From Bacillus sp. 7884-1 (GTDB lineage Bacteria; Bacillota; Bacilli; Bacillales; Cytobacillaceae): a DNA stretch of 64,000 bases. The DNA is taken from positions 48,766-112,765 of the forward strand of contig NZ_NPDD01000069.1 of assembly GCF_002272245.1 (NCBI RefSeq), written 5' to 3'. This document shows positions 28,063 to 37,720 of this stretch, piece after piece (position 1 is the first letter of the stretch; each line of letters starts with the position of its first letter). Below the pieces are notes generated by a model. It made no database searches. It had not been told where the DNA came from and saw only the letters and a list, made by a program, of their open reading frames with translations. Made by a program: the position numbers and the translations under genes.

Positions 28063-28721
28063 TTCCTTCGCGGCTTATATCCTGAATCATGAAGAAAGCT
28101 GTGTATCTCATTATCCGAAAGCTCTTGAAGAACGATACCGGAGTTGCGGGAGATGATAAGCATGCGGCATGCCATTTCTAATGTTTGCAGTGCCATTTTC
28201 GCTTCCTTTATGCTTGTATCATAAACAAGGACTCCATGGTTTTCTAATAAAAGAATGTTAGCGTTTTTCGCCTTTTCTCGAACGAGTTCTCCTAATTCCA
28301 TTGAACCAGGATGTGCATACGGAACACGTTCAATCCGTTCTAAATAATACATCCCTTCAACAAACCAAGCGGCAGGTAAGTCGAGATGGGAAGAAGCGAT
28401 CAGCGTACTATATAAAGGTGAGGCGTGGAGCACTGCACCAATTTCAGGCCTAGTTTCATAGATTGCTTGATGCATTGGGACTTCTTTCGAAGGCTTCGGA
28501 CCGAAACTAGGACTCTCGTTAACTGCTAAAGAGCATTCAGCAAAATCTTCTTCGTCTAAATCGCCTAAATACGTCCCGCTTGCCGTAATAAGGAACGAAT
28601 TGCCCTCTGTTTTTGCACTAATATTCCCTGAATTCCCCCAGGCAAGTTCATATTCCATCATGAATTTTCCAGTTTCCTGCAATTGCTTTTTTAATTCTAG
28701 CAGCTTCTTATCAATGACCAT
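28050..28721 (-). CDS. Class II aldolase/adducin family protein (OtnC/FucA-like)
   Basis: A 223-residue zinc-dependent class II aldolase/adducin protein. Motifs are GNSGNISAK near residue 30, ITASGTYLGDL, a Glu in KEVPMHQAIY, AVLHASPLYSTL with a zinc His pair position, and LLENHGVLVYD. Family members split fuculose- or ribulose-phosphates, or decarboxylate 3-oxo-tetronate 4-phosphate (OtnC). Directly followed by a DUF1537 kinase with overlapping ends, it matches the OtnK-OtnC pairing of four-carbon acid-sugar catabolism. That pathway ends in dihydroxyacetone phosphate. No OtnI-type isomerase was seen in the window. GGGATG lies 7 bases upstream of ATG 28721. Confidence 0.87.
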   Translation of the reverse strand: MVIDKKLLELKKQLQETGKFMMEYELAWGNSGNISAKTEGNSFLITASGTYLGDLDEEDFAECSLAVNESPSFGPKPSKEVPMHQAIYETRPEIGAVLHASPLYSTLIASSHLDLPAAWFVEGMYYLERIERVPYAHPGSMELGELVREKAKNANILLLENHGVLVYDTSIKEAKMALQTLEMACRMLIISRNSGIVLQELSDNEIHSFLHDSGYKPRRKWEN

Positions 28722-28723
28722 TT

Positions 28724-31153
28724 CTACTCATCCCATTCAATCAAATTCGTTTCCCTTACTGGCTTTTCGCTATCTTTAGGGATTCGGAATGTTTTTATTT
28801 CTGACGGTTTAAAGGATGCCATAAAGGAACGATTAAATTTCGGCAAAGTGATTTCAACTTCTGCTGCGACTTTATTCGTTTCATAAGCGCGAATAACCAA
28901 ATCTTCATTGTCTTCTGCTTTCTTGATGGCGCTAATAAGCACATGATTTGCACCACTTACGTTCACATATGAATCTGTTTGTGGTAATGAACCTTTGTGG
29001 AAGGTTTCAATAATAGAAATTGGTTTACAATTTAATTCCGCTGCTCTTTTCACTGTTTCCGCATCTTCCCAGCTACCTTCATGTGGAAGTAACGAGTATT
29101 CAAAACGCTGAATTCCTTGGTCGATAAACGTATATTCCCCGTCCTCTTCTGGAACAAGTGGATCATGATGGGCATAAATTGGACTGCGCAATACCGTTAA
29201 AGAAAGCTCCTTATTGTGGATACTGTAACTATATTTCGCGTCATTCATCAGACTCAAACCATATACGCCTTCGTGGTTTGGACGGACACCCGTTACATCC
29301 ACCCAGCTTTGACCTGGTTCCTCTTCGCCATTATGTTCCCGCTCGATTGTTCCATAAGGAATCTCATATGTTTGTTTCCTAAAGATTGAATTGATTGGGA
29401 AAACTAGCTTCAGCATCTTGAACTTTTCGCGCCAATCAACAGTAACATTCACATCAATTTGGTCTTTCTCTTGATACATCGTAAAGTCTTGAATTAAGAT
29501 GGAGCGGCCGTATTCGCTTTTCACCCGAATCACAGATTTAACTGGACCATGCTCGGCTAGGTAAATCTTCGTCGCTTTAAATTCGCCTGATATATCATTG
29601 AAATGGAGGGTATCATGGCTCCACGTATCTGTTTTGTCATTCAGGACAATCGGTTTTGCAGCAGGTCCTGAAAAAACTTCATGCTCTACTTGTTTATCAT
29701 ATAAACTCTTAATCCAACCGGTTTCCGGATCAAACTCGATTCTAAAACGGTTGTTTTCCATAGAGTGTTGGCTTGCGTTAATTGGTTCACCCACTGGTGT
29801 AACGCTGCTTAGTTCAGTATAAAGCTTGTACACACGATATCCCATGGCCGGTAAATCAGCTAAAAAGTTTAAGCGCCTACGCCCCCCTGCTGTTGCTTGT
29901 GACTGTACTGTTTGAAATGGAACAGCATTGCCTTGATCATCCACTAAAACAGAGGTTGATTTAAAGCCGCCAATTTCAATTTCTACATTCACTTTGCTCT
30001 CCCATGCATGTGGGTTAAAGACAACAATTGGTTTCATTCTTTCATCCTGTTCGATATCGATTTTCCATGAAATCGATTGAACTGCATTATTTAAGGCCCG
30101 GTCAGCTATCGCGATCGCTTCACCATATAAATTCCTTGCATCTTCATAGGCAGGCTCAATACTCGTACCCGCTAAAATATCATGAAATTGATTAAATAGG
30201 ATATTTTTCCAAGCCCGTTTGAATTCAACTGGATACGGTTGTCCTGTTAACCAAGAAGCAAGGGCCGCATATTTTTCAGCTGTCATCACGATATTTTCTG
30301 CTTTACGATTGTATTGTTTCACACCAGAATGGGCAGCATAGCAGCCACTAGCATGGTGCTGCAGATCATCATGAACTACAGGTAAATCATTTGTATTTTT
30401 CATTTTTTCAAAATATTCTTCAGGTGTTGAGATCGTAAGATTCGGAAGACTAGCATCCTCGTTTAAACGATAGATGCTTTCAATGTTTTCCTTCGTTGGT
30501 CCGCCGCCATGGTTTCCAACTCCATAGAAAATCATCAGGTCATTGACATTGCCTTTAAACTCACCCTTACTTCGGTGAACAATTCGATCAAGCTCTTTGC
30601 CCCATGAATTATATTCCTGCATAATTCGGAATGCCATTACACGTGTGCCATCATCTGATTCCCACCAAAAGAGTCTACTAGGAAGACCTTTTTCATTTGG
30701 TGCAGGCCGCATAAATACGTAAGAGTCCATTCCGCTTTTCTTTAGAATTTGTGGAAGCATGCCGTGATGACCAAAACTATCAACATTGTAGCCAACACGA
30801 GCTGTTACACCAAATTTCTCTTGAAAATAACGCTGGCCGTATAGCCCCTGTCGTACAAACGATTCACCATTCGGGATATTGCAATCAGGCTGAATCCACC
30901 AGCCGCCAACAATTCGCCAGCGCCCTTCTTTAACCCGCTCTTTGATTTCAGCAAACATTTCCGGATCATTTTCTTCTACCCATTCAAACATCGCGGCTGA
31001 ACTACATGTGAAAATGAAATCCTCATATTCTTTCATTCGGTCCAAGGCTGAACGAAAAGTGGCTTTTGTTTCTTGGAATCCCTCTTGCCATTGCCAAAGC
31101 CAAACTGGATCTAAGTGAGCATTACCAATCATATGAAATGTTTTATCTTTCAT
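28724..31153 (-). CDS. GH38 alpha-mannosidase (copy 2)
   Basis: An 809-residue cytoplasmic GH38 enzyme, the closest relative of copy 1: both share long identical stretches in the catalytic domain. NAHLDPVW is at residues 10-17, the nucleophile region GYNVDSFGHHG near residue 123, and FNQFHDILAGTS in the helical domain. Two residues of spacing separate it from the downstream aldolase/adducin gene, so it leads an acid-sugar operon. Side-by-side differences from copy 1 cluster after GLPSRLFWWESDDG, in the segment after the catalytic Asp, where substrate preference may differ. Confidence 0.93.
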   Translation of the reverse strand: MKDKTFHMIGNAHLDPVWLWQWQEGFQETKATFRSALDRMKEYEDFIFTCSSAAMFEWVEENDPEMFAEIKERVKEGRWRIVGGWWIQPDCNIPNGESFVRQGLYGQRYFQEKFGVTARVGYNVDSFGHHGMLPQILKKSGMDSYVFMRPAPNEKGLPSRLFWWESDDGTRVMAFRIMQEYNSWGKELDRIVHRSKGEFKGNVNDLMIFYGVGNHGGGPTKENIESIYRLNEDASLPNLTISTPEEYFEKMKNTNDLPVVHDDLQHHASGCYAAHSGVKQYNRKAENIVMTAEKYAALASWLTGQPYPVEFKRAWKNILFNQFHDILAGTSIEPAYEDARNLYGEAIAIADRALNNAVQSISWKIDIEQDERMKPIVVFNPHAWESKVNVEIEIGGFKSTSVLVDDQGNAVPFQTVQSQATAGGRRRLNFLADLPAMGYRVYKLYTELSSVTPVGEPINASQHSMENNRFRIEFDPETGWIKSLYDKQVEHEVFSGPAAKPIVLNDKTDTWSHDTLHFNDISGEFKATKIYLAEHGPVKSVIRVKSEYGRSILIQDFTMYQEKDQIDVNVTVDWREKFKMLKLVFPINSIFRKQTYEIPYGTIEREHNGEEEPGQSWVDVTGVRPNHEGVYGLSLMNDAKYSYSIHNKELSLTVLRSPIYAHHDPLVPEEDGEYTFIDQGIQRFEYSLLPHEGSWEDAETVKRAAELNCKPISIIETFHKGSLPQTDSYVNVSGANHVLISAIKKAEDNEDLVIRAYETNKVAAEVEITLPKFNRSFMASFKPSEIKTFRIPKDSEKPVRETNLIEWDE

Positions 31154-31185
31154 TTCCTAAAACCCCTATCTGTTCATTCGTTATG

Positions 31186-32106
31186 TTATTGGTTGAAATG
31201 ACTTGCTTTGTTGTCACTTAATAAAAATTGAGTGATTTTTTCTGTTACAGTTTCTTCGACTGCAGCTTGAGCAACTTGCAACTGCTCTGATGTTAATTGG
31301 TTACATTCCACATTCGTCATTCTTTCTTCTCGTCCGATTGCTTTTAACAAAGAAAGCTCTAGGTCAGTGGCAATGTTTACTTTACTTACACCACCGTTTG
31401 GAAGCTGAAACGCTTTTTGAACCATTTCACTTGGGACACCAGATCCACCATGAAGAACTAAATGGACAGGAGTTAACTCACGAATCGCACTTAAACGGGC
31501 ATAATCCACCTTTGGTTCCCGGACCATATACACACCATGTGCCGTTCCACATGAAACCGCTAACGCATCAACACCTGTTTGCTTAACAAATTCTGCCGCT
31601 TCGATTGGATCTGTATATAATTCTTCATCTTTATCGGTTTCAATAAAATCAGTTGTACCAATCATGCCAAGTTCTGCTTCTACCGAAACTCCTTTTGCAT
31701 GGGCATATTCGACAACCTCTTTCGTAATCTTTACATTTTCTTCAAAGGGTTTTTCTGAGGCATCGATCATTACAGATGTGAAACCTGCTTCGATTGCATC
31801 CTTAATGACTTGCAATTCTTTCGTGTGATCTAAATGTAAAACAACAGGTACTGTAATCGCTAAAGTTTCTAATTGTTGATAAAACTCATCGGCAAATTCA
31901 AATGGTGTAATCCCATAACGTTCTAATTCTTTTTGTGAGATTTGAACTATTAGTGGTGAAGCTGTTTTTTGTCCTGCTTGTAAAACTGGTTTAATCATTG
32001 CTGTATAACGTGGTGAAAACGAACCTGTAGCATAATTAAATTTTTCTGCCATTTTTAGCGCTTCAGTTAATGGGAGTACATTTGTTGGTTTTACTTGATT
32101 CATCAT
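31186..32106 (-). CDS. Class II ketose-bisphosphate aldolase (FBA/GatY/IolJ type), copy 2
   Basis: A 306-residue zinc class II aldolase, closely similar to the copy at 7,992 over its full length. Shared motifs include HLDHTKELQ, VSVEAELGMIGTTDF, GTAHGVYMV and LHGGSGVPSEM. Several ATGs lie at the start; 32106 has AAAGGA 6 bases upstream, while 32112 sits too close to it. It lies between an Asp/Glu-racemase-like gene and GH38 copy 2. Two almost equivalent aldolases in one locus suggest parallel pathways or gene dosage rather than a single linear route. Confidence 0.9.
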   Translation of the reverse strand: MMNQVKPTNVLPLTEALKMAEKFNYATGSFSPRYTAMIKPVLQAGQKTASPLIVQISQKELERYGITPFEFADEFYQQLETLAITVPVVLHLDHTKELQVIKDAIEAGFTSVMIDASEKPFEENVKITKEVVEYAHAKGVSVEAELGMIGTTDFIETDKDEELYTDPIEAAEFVKQTGVDALAVSCGTAHGVYMVREPKVDYARLSAIRELTPVHLVLHGGSGVPSEMVQKAFQLPNGGVSKVNIATDLELSLLKAIGREERMTNVECNQLTSEQLQVAQAAVEETVTEKITQFLLSDNKASHFNQ

Positions 32107-32117
32107 GATCATTCCTT

Positions 32118-32783
32118 TTATTTTATAGTTTGTAGGGTGTTTTTAACTGCTTCCATACCTAACTCAGGACTCGTTACAAATTGGCGCTGCGCATCTACCG
32201 GAAAAGTCGAAACAACCCTTGCCATTGATGCCTGAGCTAGTACGACAATATCTACTTTTTGGGCTAATTCACGTAGCGCTGCTGCCAGGTCGTGATCATG
32301 TCCTGCTTTATCATTCGCCATTAATTTCTGATAGGCGGATGCAACTAGAATAGGTTCAAACTCAACTGCTTTCTGCATCTGTGCTGCTTTTTGTTTTAAC
32401 AATTCTAAGGTCGGTTTTAGCGTCGTTTCCAATGTGGCGGCAACCCCGATTTTTGTTGCAGCGTTTACTGCATATTCTGCCATCGCATTGTCAATGCGGA
32501 CAATCGGAATCGTTATTTTTGGTTGTGTTAAGGAAACAAGTTCACCAATCGAAGAACAAGCATTCAAAATACAATCAGCACCTTGCCCTTGTGCAACCTT
32601 CGCATAACTTTCCCAGCGTTCGGCAATTTCTTGGACATTTCCTCCATTTTTACTTAATTGCGGCAAAATGGAATCATCAACTATATTGATAATTTCACAA
32701 TCTCCCAGCATTTTATTTGCTAGTTCTTTTAACGACTCCACCGTAACGGGAGTCGTATGGATAATCGCCAGTTTCTTTTTCAA
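32118..32783 (-). CDS. Aspartate/glutamate racemase family protein
   Basis: A 221-residue protein of the Asp/Glu/hydantoin racemase superfamily. The first catalytic cysteine is in CILNACSSIGEL near residue 84; the second expected cysteine position reads VVLAQASMARV, so alanine replaces it. With only one of the two cysteines, classical racemisation is unlikely. Other superfamily members with one cysteine are decarboxylases or isomerases. The start is TTG at 32783 with AGGAGG 8 bases upstream. The context is sugar catabolism, so the substrate may be a sugar acid; this is inference. Confidence 0.78.
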   Translation of the reverse strand: MKKKLAIIHTTPVTVESLKELANKMLGDCEIINIVDDSILPQLSKNGGNVQEIAERWESYAKVAQGQGADCILNACSSIGELVSLTQPKITIPIVRIDNAMAEYAVNAATKIGVAATLETTLKPTLELLKQKAAQMQKAVEFEPILVASAYQKLMANDKAGHDHDLAAALRELAQKVDIVVLAQASMARVVSTFPVDAQRQFVTSPELGMEAVKNTLQTIK

Positions 32784-32850
32784 TTCGTTTCCCTCCTGTC
32801 AAAATTAGGTCTGCTATTTCTGCAGGTTCTAACGTTATAAACACAACTAA

Positions 32851-32872
32851 CCATCAGGGAATCCCACGATGG
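32851..32872 (-). other. Intergenic stem-loop
   Basis: CCATC and GATGG, extended by neighbouring pairs to about 8 pairs with one G-T, form a hairpin in the 106-base gap between the 673-residue protein gene and the racemase-like gene. It lacks a T-run, so it is a possible RNA processing or attenuation element only. Confidence 0.35.
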
Positions 32873-32889
32873 CTAATTGATTTTTCAAC

Positions 32890-34911
32890 TTAATTTAACT
32901 GCAAATCGCTGTTAAACGCTAATGCCTCCTGAGCAGCATATAGCACTAACCCAACACACCAGGAATGAGATAGCGTTAACATCATTCCCTTTGGCTGGAA
33001 GCAATTCGTATTATAGAAACGCTCTGTGACCATGCCTTTATAAGCATTAAAATCACCATCGTTTCTTGCAATAAACTGCAAGAAACAAGCAATATGGTCG
33101 CGGGTTCGGTCCAAATAATAAGCATCATCGGTATACTTCCATAGCCGTAGCATTTCTGGTACACAAAACAGTCCATAATTGTGTAAATGTTGATTCGATG
33201 GTGATGCTTGATCTGCACCGCGAGAACGGAAATCATATTGTTTCAGGAAGGAATGCTCTGGAAATGCTAGATTATACGTCCACCGGAACGTCATTAACCA
33301 GTCTGCAGCCGATTTGGCAAGCTTTAACCATTTTTCATTTTTATCATTTTCATAGAGTAATACATAGGCTACAACAGCATTATAAGCATCTTCGGATGTT
33401 GGTGTCAGATGTACATCCTCCGGTGCGCCATAGATGTATTCATCCAAAACAAATCTTTCATAATAATGTCCGGCCTTTTCTGCTGCGGAACGATATGTCT
33501 CTTCTTGAAAGAAAGTGCTTCCTTCTAGCAAGGAGGCAATCCATAAAATACCGCCTGCTCCATCCCATTCCTCAGTGTCTCCAGTTTCACAATGATAGTA
33601 GGAACCAAAATTCCCATCATCCCGTTGATGATTGACAGCAAAGTTAAGATTGGATTGAACCGCTTTTTCCCACTCGGGATGGCTAAAACCTGCCTGCTTT
33701 TCAAAGCTCAGGGCACGAACTAAGAATAAGGTTGCTTCTGAAATGGTTCTTGCTTGCAGCCAAGTATTTTTAGGATTCCAGCCCGTTCCCCAGCCTTTTC
33801 CCAGCACCCATGATGCCCAAAACGTCCCACTTGGAGCTAACGCCGAAGCAATATTATTCATGACATCGATAGCGGCATCGACATACTGATGAATCCCTTT
33901 ATTTCTTCCGTATGTAAGTAATGCATATGCATACGGTACGCCACTTACCCAGCCAACATGCATATGGGGCCGGTCTCCCATACCTTTTACATTGTTATTA
34001 AACTCGCGATCGAAGGCAGCGGTTTCTGCTAGAATCCTATGTTCAGGCATGTAATGCCAACGATAAAGACCGTGTGCGGTCAATTCGGCTGCTTCCTCAA
34101 GCCCCATCCATGGATTTAATGCATACTCTTGCTGATGTTGCTTATAGATTTCACGGACGAAAGGATCATAGGAATGTAAATCAGCTGAACCTGTATAGAT
34201 TTTCACTCGCAAAGTGACCGTTTCACCTGGTTTAAAGGTATATAGAGAAATATCCTTTGGCTCAGGAATTGGTTGCCCAACAAATGTGACCGGTTCCTCT
34301 TTGTAAGGAAAATTCACCCAAATGGAAGTTTCAGATTCATTTCCTTTAAAACCTAAGCCTGTCAACCCAAGTGCAGACATTTCCTCCACACAAAAAGCCC
34401 CACACATCTCATCATTCCAAGCAAAAACTGCTGGGAGTGCCGCACGGTCCGATCGAAAGGACCAGTGATCAGATACCATTTCTTCATGATTGCCATCACG
34501 GTAATCATATCTTGGGTATTGCCGCGCATTATGCTCAAAGCGATTTTCTTTGTAAAAGGCACCTGGGATCATCCAAGTCGGCTTTCCGTTTCCTACTAAT
34601 TCAGCTTTAAACTGTAATCCAAAATCCCCTGAAACTTCCTGGTTGTAGCTAACGTTCAAGTCAACTTCAATAAAATGACTGCCATCTTGGACCGGTTTCC
34701 ACTCAGATTGAACCGAGAATAGCTCTCCTTTGCCCGACACGTGGAAGCTGTCATCAACCTGATCGGCTTCTGTTATTTGGATTTCCTCTACCGTCTGTTC
34801 ACCGTTATAGATTTCAAGCAGTGATGACAGTTTTAGAAAAGCATTATTGCTCTTTCGTTCTAACGAATACACTTCAATTTCATTATGATGAAGGTTAATA
34901 AAAGTACTCAA
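32890..34911 (-). CDS. Uncharacterised protein, probable (alpha/alpha) six-hairpin glycosidase-like
   Basis: About 673 residues with no confidently recognised family. The first 240 residues are beta-rich. From about residue 270 the chain is helical with recurring aromatic segments such as HMHVGWVSGVPYAYALL, NPKNTWLQARTISEATLFL, EEWDGAGGILWIASLL and HLHNYGLFCVPEMLRLW, which is the look of an (alpha/alpha) barrel as in six-hairpin glycosidases or lyases. There is no signal peptide, so it acts on imported material. The start is TTG 34911 with AGGTG 8 bases upstream; the frame opens at a GTG at 34920. It follows the amidohydrolase gene by 5 bases. Substrate and activity are unknown. Confidence 0.75.
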   Translation of the reverse strand: MSTFINLHHNEIEVYSLERKSNNAFLKLSSLLEIYNGEQTVEEIQITEADQVDDSFHVSGKGELFSVQSEWKPVQDGSHFIEVDLNVSYNQEVSGDFGLQFKAELVGNGKPTWMIPGAFYKENRFEHNARQYPRYDYRDGNHEEMVSDHWSFRSDRAALPAVFAWNDEMCGAFCVEEMSALGLTGLGFKGNESETSIWVNFPYKEEPVTFVGQPIPEPKDISLYTFKPGETVTLRVKIYTGSADLHSYDPFVREIYKQHQQEYALNPWMGLEEAAELTAHGLYRWHYMPEHRILAETAAFDREFNNNVKGMGDRPHMHVGWVSGVPYAYALLTYGRNKGIHQYVDAAIDVMNNIASALAPSGTFWASWVLGKGWGTGWNPKNTWLQARTISEATLFLVRALSFEKQAGFSHPEWEKAVQSNLNFAVNHQRDDGNFGSYYHCETGDTEEWDGAGGILWIASLLEGSTFFQEETYRSAAEKAGHYYERFVLDEYIYGAPEDVHLTPTSEDAYNAVVAYVLLYENDKNEKWLKLAKSAADWLMTFRWTYNLAFPEHSFLKQYDFRSRGADQASPSNQHLHNYGLFCVPEMLRLWKYTDDAYYLDRTRDHIACFLQFIARNDGDFNAYKGMVTERFYNTNCFQPKGMMLTLSHSWCVGLVLYAAQEALAFNSDLQLN

Positions 34912-34916
34912 GGAAA

Positions 34917-36173
34917 TCACACCTTTAATTTGTAAAATTCAATCAGGTTGTCTCTAAAAATTCGCTGTGCAAACTCAACCGCTTCACTTTCCGTTAACAT
35001 ATGGTCTTGTACTTTTTCGACTAAAACGTCTCCTACAATCTTACGGGCAAGCTTCTGATGAGCATAGGTTCCTTCAATAAAATTGTAATCTCCTCCAAAA
35101 CCAAAAATCTTTGTTTGAGGAACCATTTCAATCATTTGGTGCAATATTTGTTTCGCAATTGTAGGCGAAAGGATATACACCCATGTAAAATCTGCATATA
35201 CATTCGGATAGTTTTTCACAATGTTCAAATATTCTTGGTGGTATGGAATACCGCAATGTAACAAAACAAATTTTGCATCAGGATAAGCAAGTAATAGCGG
35301 AATTAAATCAGAAACCTTTGAGTTTGTAATAATATTGCCATTCCCTGAAACACTGGTTTCATGATGTCCTGTATGAATCTGAATCGGTAAATCATTTTTT
35401 ATTGATCCTTGGATAATATGATGAATCAAGTAATCTTGTAAAACAATCGCTTCCTGTTGCGACATTGGCTCGTCTAAAAACGAAGAAAGTAAGCGATTAA
35501 AACATTTTTCCGCTTCATAAAATGTTGGTTTCGACGATTTAAGCGTTCTCCAGTAGGCATGTCCGAGCTTAGTCGCAACCATCCCTTCAGAGACAAATTT
35601 ATTTAATAAGGCGTCTACAGCATAAAGATAATCCTGGAATGTATAAACATTCACTCCTGAGTGTCTTTCAATTACCTGTATATCCTTAATTGTTCTCAAT
35701 TTATAAGCGTAATCTAAAAACATAACTGGACGAAAAAGAGAAAAATCAACCTTCGTCGTATAAGCTAGTGTAATAGCCAAATCAATTCCCGACTTTTCCT
35801 TTAACACTTTCGGATACCATTGATCATCATTTGAAGCTGCTATTACCTTTTCATTTAAGGCTAAGATACTATTAACAGACCATTCTTCCATTCCATACAA
35901 GTCCTGTACAGCTGTATTTAAAGAACGTGCATAAGTTGTATTTTTTGTTTTTTGATAAAAGTTTAAAAATTGCTCGGCTTTCTCTTCATCACTTAATGGT
36001 GAATTCTTGCTTAAGATCCCGCGTTTCATTCCAGCCGTTATTAAGTCTGACTCTAAATAATGAAGAAGACCAAAAAAATCCACTTTATTTTTTTTTCGAA
36101 TTTCCACAGGATCAATGTGTTCATGGCCATCGATAATGCGAATTTTGTTAATTTCTTCATGGATACTACTCAT
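34917..36173 (-). CDS. Amidohydrolase family protein (Amidohydro_2 type)
   Basis: A 418-residue metal-dependent hydrolase/isomerase-type TIM barrel. The N-terminal metal motif reads IIDGHEHIDP near residue 12, a second is IQIHTGHHET, then FVLLHCGIPYH, and the C-terminal Asp lies in FGFGGDYNFIEG. The ATG at 36173 has GAGGAG 7 bases upstream; the open frame to 36254 has no such signal. The family includes decarboxylases, lactonases and, distantly, uronate isomerases, so opening a sugar lactone or isomerising a uronate would fit the locus. The gene ends 5 bases before the 673-residue unknown and probably works with it. Confidence 0.8.
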   Translation of the reverse strand: MSSIHEEINKIRIIDGHEHIDPVEIRKKNKVDFFGLLHYLESDLITAGMKRGILSKNSPLSDEEKAEQFLNFYQKTKNTTYARSLNTAVQDLYGMEEWSVNSILALNEKVIAASNDDQWYPKVLKEKSGIDLAITLAYTTKVDFSLFRPVMFLDYAYKLRTIKDIQVIERHSGVNVYTFQDYLYAVDALLNKFVSEGMVATKLGHAYWRTLKSSKPTFYEAEKCFNRLLSSFLDEPMSQQEAIVLQDYLIHHIIQGSIKNDLPIQIHTGHHETSVSGNGNIITNSKVSDLIPLLLAYPDAKFVLLHCGIPYHQEYLNIVKNYPNVYADFTWVYILSPTIAKQILHQMIEMVPQTKIFGFGGDYNFIEGTYAHQKLARKIVGDVLVEKVQDHMLTESEAVEFAQRIFRDNLIEFYKLKV

Positions 36174-36265
36174 TGTACTGCTCCTCTCAAAGATGAAAGG
36201 ATGACTTAAAAAATTCACCCCTTTCTTCCCACTCAGAGTCGGTTTTAAATCCACGATTTTGAGCG

Positions 36266-36296
36266 GGAGGGCTTCCCTTTCATTTTTAAGCCATCC
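36266..36296 (-). other. Intercistronic stem-loop after binding-protein gene 2
   Basis: GGAGGGCTT and AAGCCATCC form a 9-pair stem with one mismatch, right after the second binding-protein gene. It has no T-run on the minus strand. It is comparable in position to 12,364-12,390 and may protect or attenuate the transcript. Confidence 0.45.
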
Positions 36297-36317
36297 TTAA
36301 TTCTTACTAATTACTAA

Positions 36318-37601
36318 TTAATCAACCTTAAGTTCAGGGAAAGAGTTCTGTACTTCTTTTTTGAAGTTTTTAATCACTTCATCAATATCAGCATTATCTT
36401 TGATTCCCTGTCCTGCTACTTTTCTCCACTTACTTAACACTTCTTCACCATACTTGTCTGATTTAGTTCCAGGAATTTCCTTCACCATTTCGTAATATGG
36501 CTTTAAAATATTTTGCTCACCAAACATCGGAGTTTTGAATGTTTCTAAGTTCTTTTCATAAACAGTTAATAATCCTGGCATGTTTCCTGTTGCTTCTAGG
36601 TTGTGCTGCTGCCATTCTTCACCTGCAATGAATTCAATAAACTTATAAGCCAACTCTTTATTTTCTGACTTTTCATAGATAGAACGGTATGTTCCACCCA
36701 TGTAGAAACCTTTTGGAGTTTTCGCTACACCGAATTTATCTTTTGCTGCATCGTTTTTGTTATCAACCATGAAACCTGCCCATGCTGGCATTGCATTTAA
36801 TACAACACTTCCATCATTGATGGCATTTCCCCAGCCTGCTGAGAAGAATTCAAGCTTTGCATCAACGTCATTATTAAAGATTTCTTTTTGAATTTCATAA
36901 TTCTCTTTCCAGCTATCATCGATCGTTAATTTTCCATCCTTCACCCAAGGCTTGGCGTAATTGCCTTCAACGTTGTAAACATCACCATAATGAGAAATTA
37001 AATGAACTTGTCCATTGCTGTCTTTATTCACTTTCTTACCTAACTCAATAATTTTGTCCCATGAATCTACCATGACACTGATTTCATCTGGGTTGTCAGT
37101 TCCTAAATATTTTTTAGCATTTTCTTTGATATACCAGAATCCCCCCGGTGAAGAATGGTCAGAAATCGCTCGTACATCACCCTTACTATCTCTTCCTAAT
37201 GCTTGTACATATGGAACGTAATCCTTAACAAGATCTTCAGCACCCATATCCGTTAGGTTCGCTGCATACTTAGAATTAATAAACTTGTCAATATAGGCTT
37301 TTTCTAAGTCAAAAATATCGGGTACACCTTTTCCTGACTGAAGCACATTCAGTAGCTTTGTTTGATATTGATCGCCAGGGAAGATTTTCACTTCAACTTC
37401 TGCATCTGGATATTTTTTCTCAAATTCTTTGGCCATATCTTCAACTTGCCCAAAGAATGTCCAGATCGTTAATTTACCTTCGACTTTATTGCTATCACCT
37501 TTTTTATCATCAGAAGCATTTGTATTTTCACTGTTGGAACATCCTGCAAATAATGCTAGAACAAGAACAGAAGCTAATAGGATTGAAAGCCACTTTTTCA
37601 T
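36318..37601 (-). CDS. Extracellular sugar-binding lipoprotein (ABC system 2)
   Basis: A 427-residue family 1 solute-binding protein. Its signal peptide ends in the lipobox LFAGC at about residue 20, followed by an Asn/Ser/Lys-rich linker and LTIWTFFGQVEDMAKEF. It belongs to the same broad family as the system 1 protein but is clearly different in sequence, so the two importers probably take different sugars. An AAAGGGG Shine-Dalgarno lies a rather long 12 bases upstream of ATG 37601. It is last in the LacI-permease-permease-binding-protein block. Confidence 0.91.
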   Translation of the reverse strand: MKKWLSILLASVLVLALFAGCSNSENTNASDDKKGDSNKVEGKLTIWTFFGQVEDMAKEFEKKYPDAEVEVKIFPGDQYQTKLLNVLQSGKGVPDIFDLEKAYIDKFINSKYAANLTDMGAEDLVKDYVPYVQALGRDSKGDVRAISDHSSPGGFWYIKENAKKYLGTDNPDEISVMVDSWDKIIELGKKVNKDSNGQVHLISHYGDVYNVEGNYAKPWVKDGKLTIDDSWKENYEIQKEIFNNDVDAKLEFFSAGWGNAINDGSVVLNAMPAWAGFMVDNKNDAAKDKFGVAKTPKGFYMGGTYRSIYEKSENKELAYKFIEFIAGEEWQQHNLEATGNMPGLLTVYEKNLETFKTPMFGEQNILKPYYEMVKEIPGTKSDKYGEEVLSKWRKVAGQGIKDNADIDEVIKNFKKEVQNSFPELKVD

Positions 37602-37720
37602 ATAGATGTACAGCCCCTTTTTTGGTATAATTAACGTCTATTGTTTTTCTTATCGTTCTCTTTTAGTGCCTAAGACCGTCAATTCTTTCACACTTAATCG
37701 AGTTTGATAAGTTCTGTATT

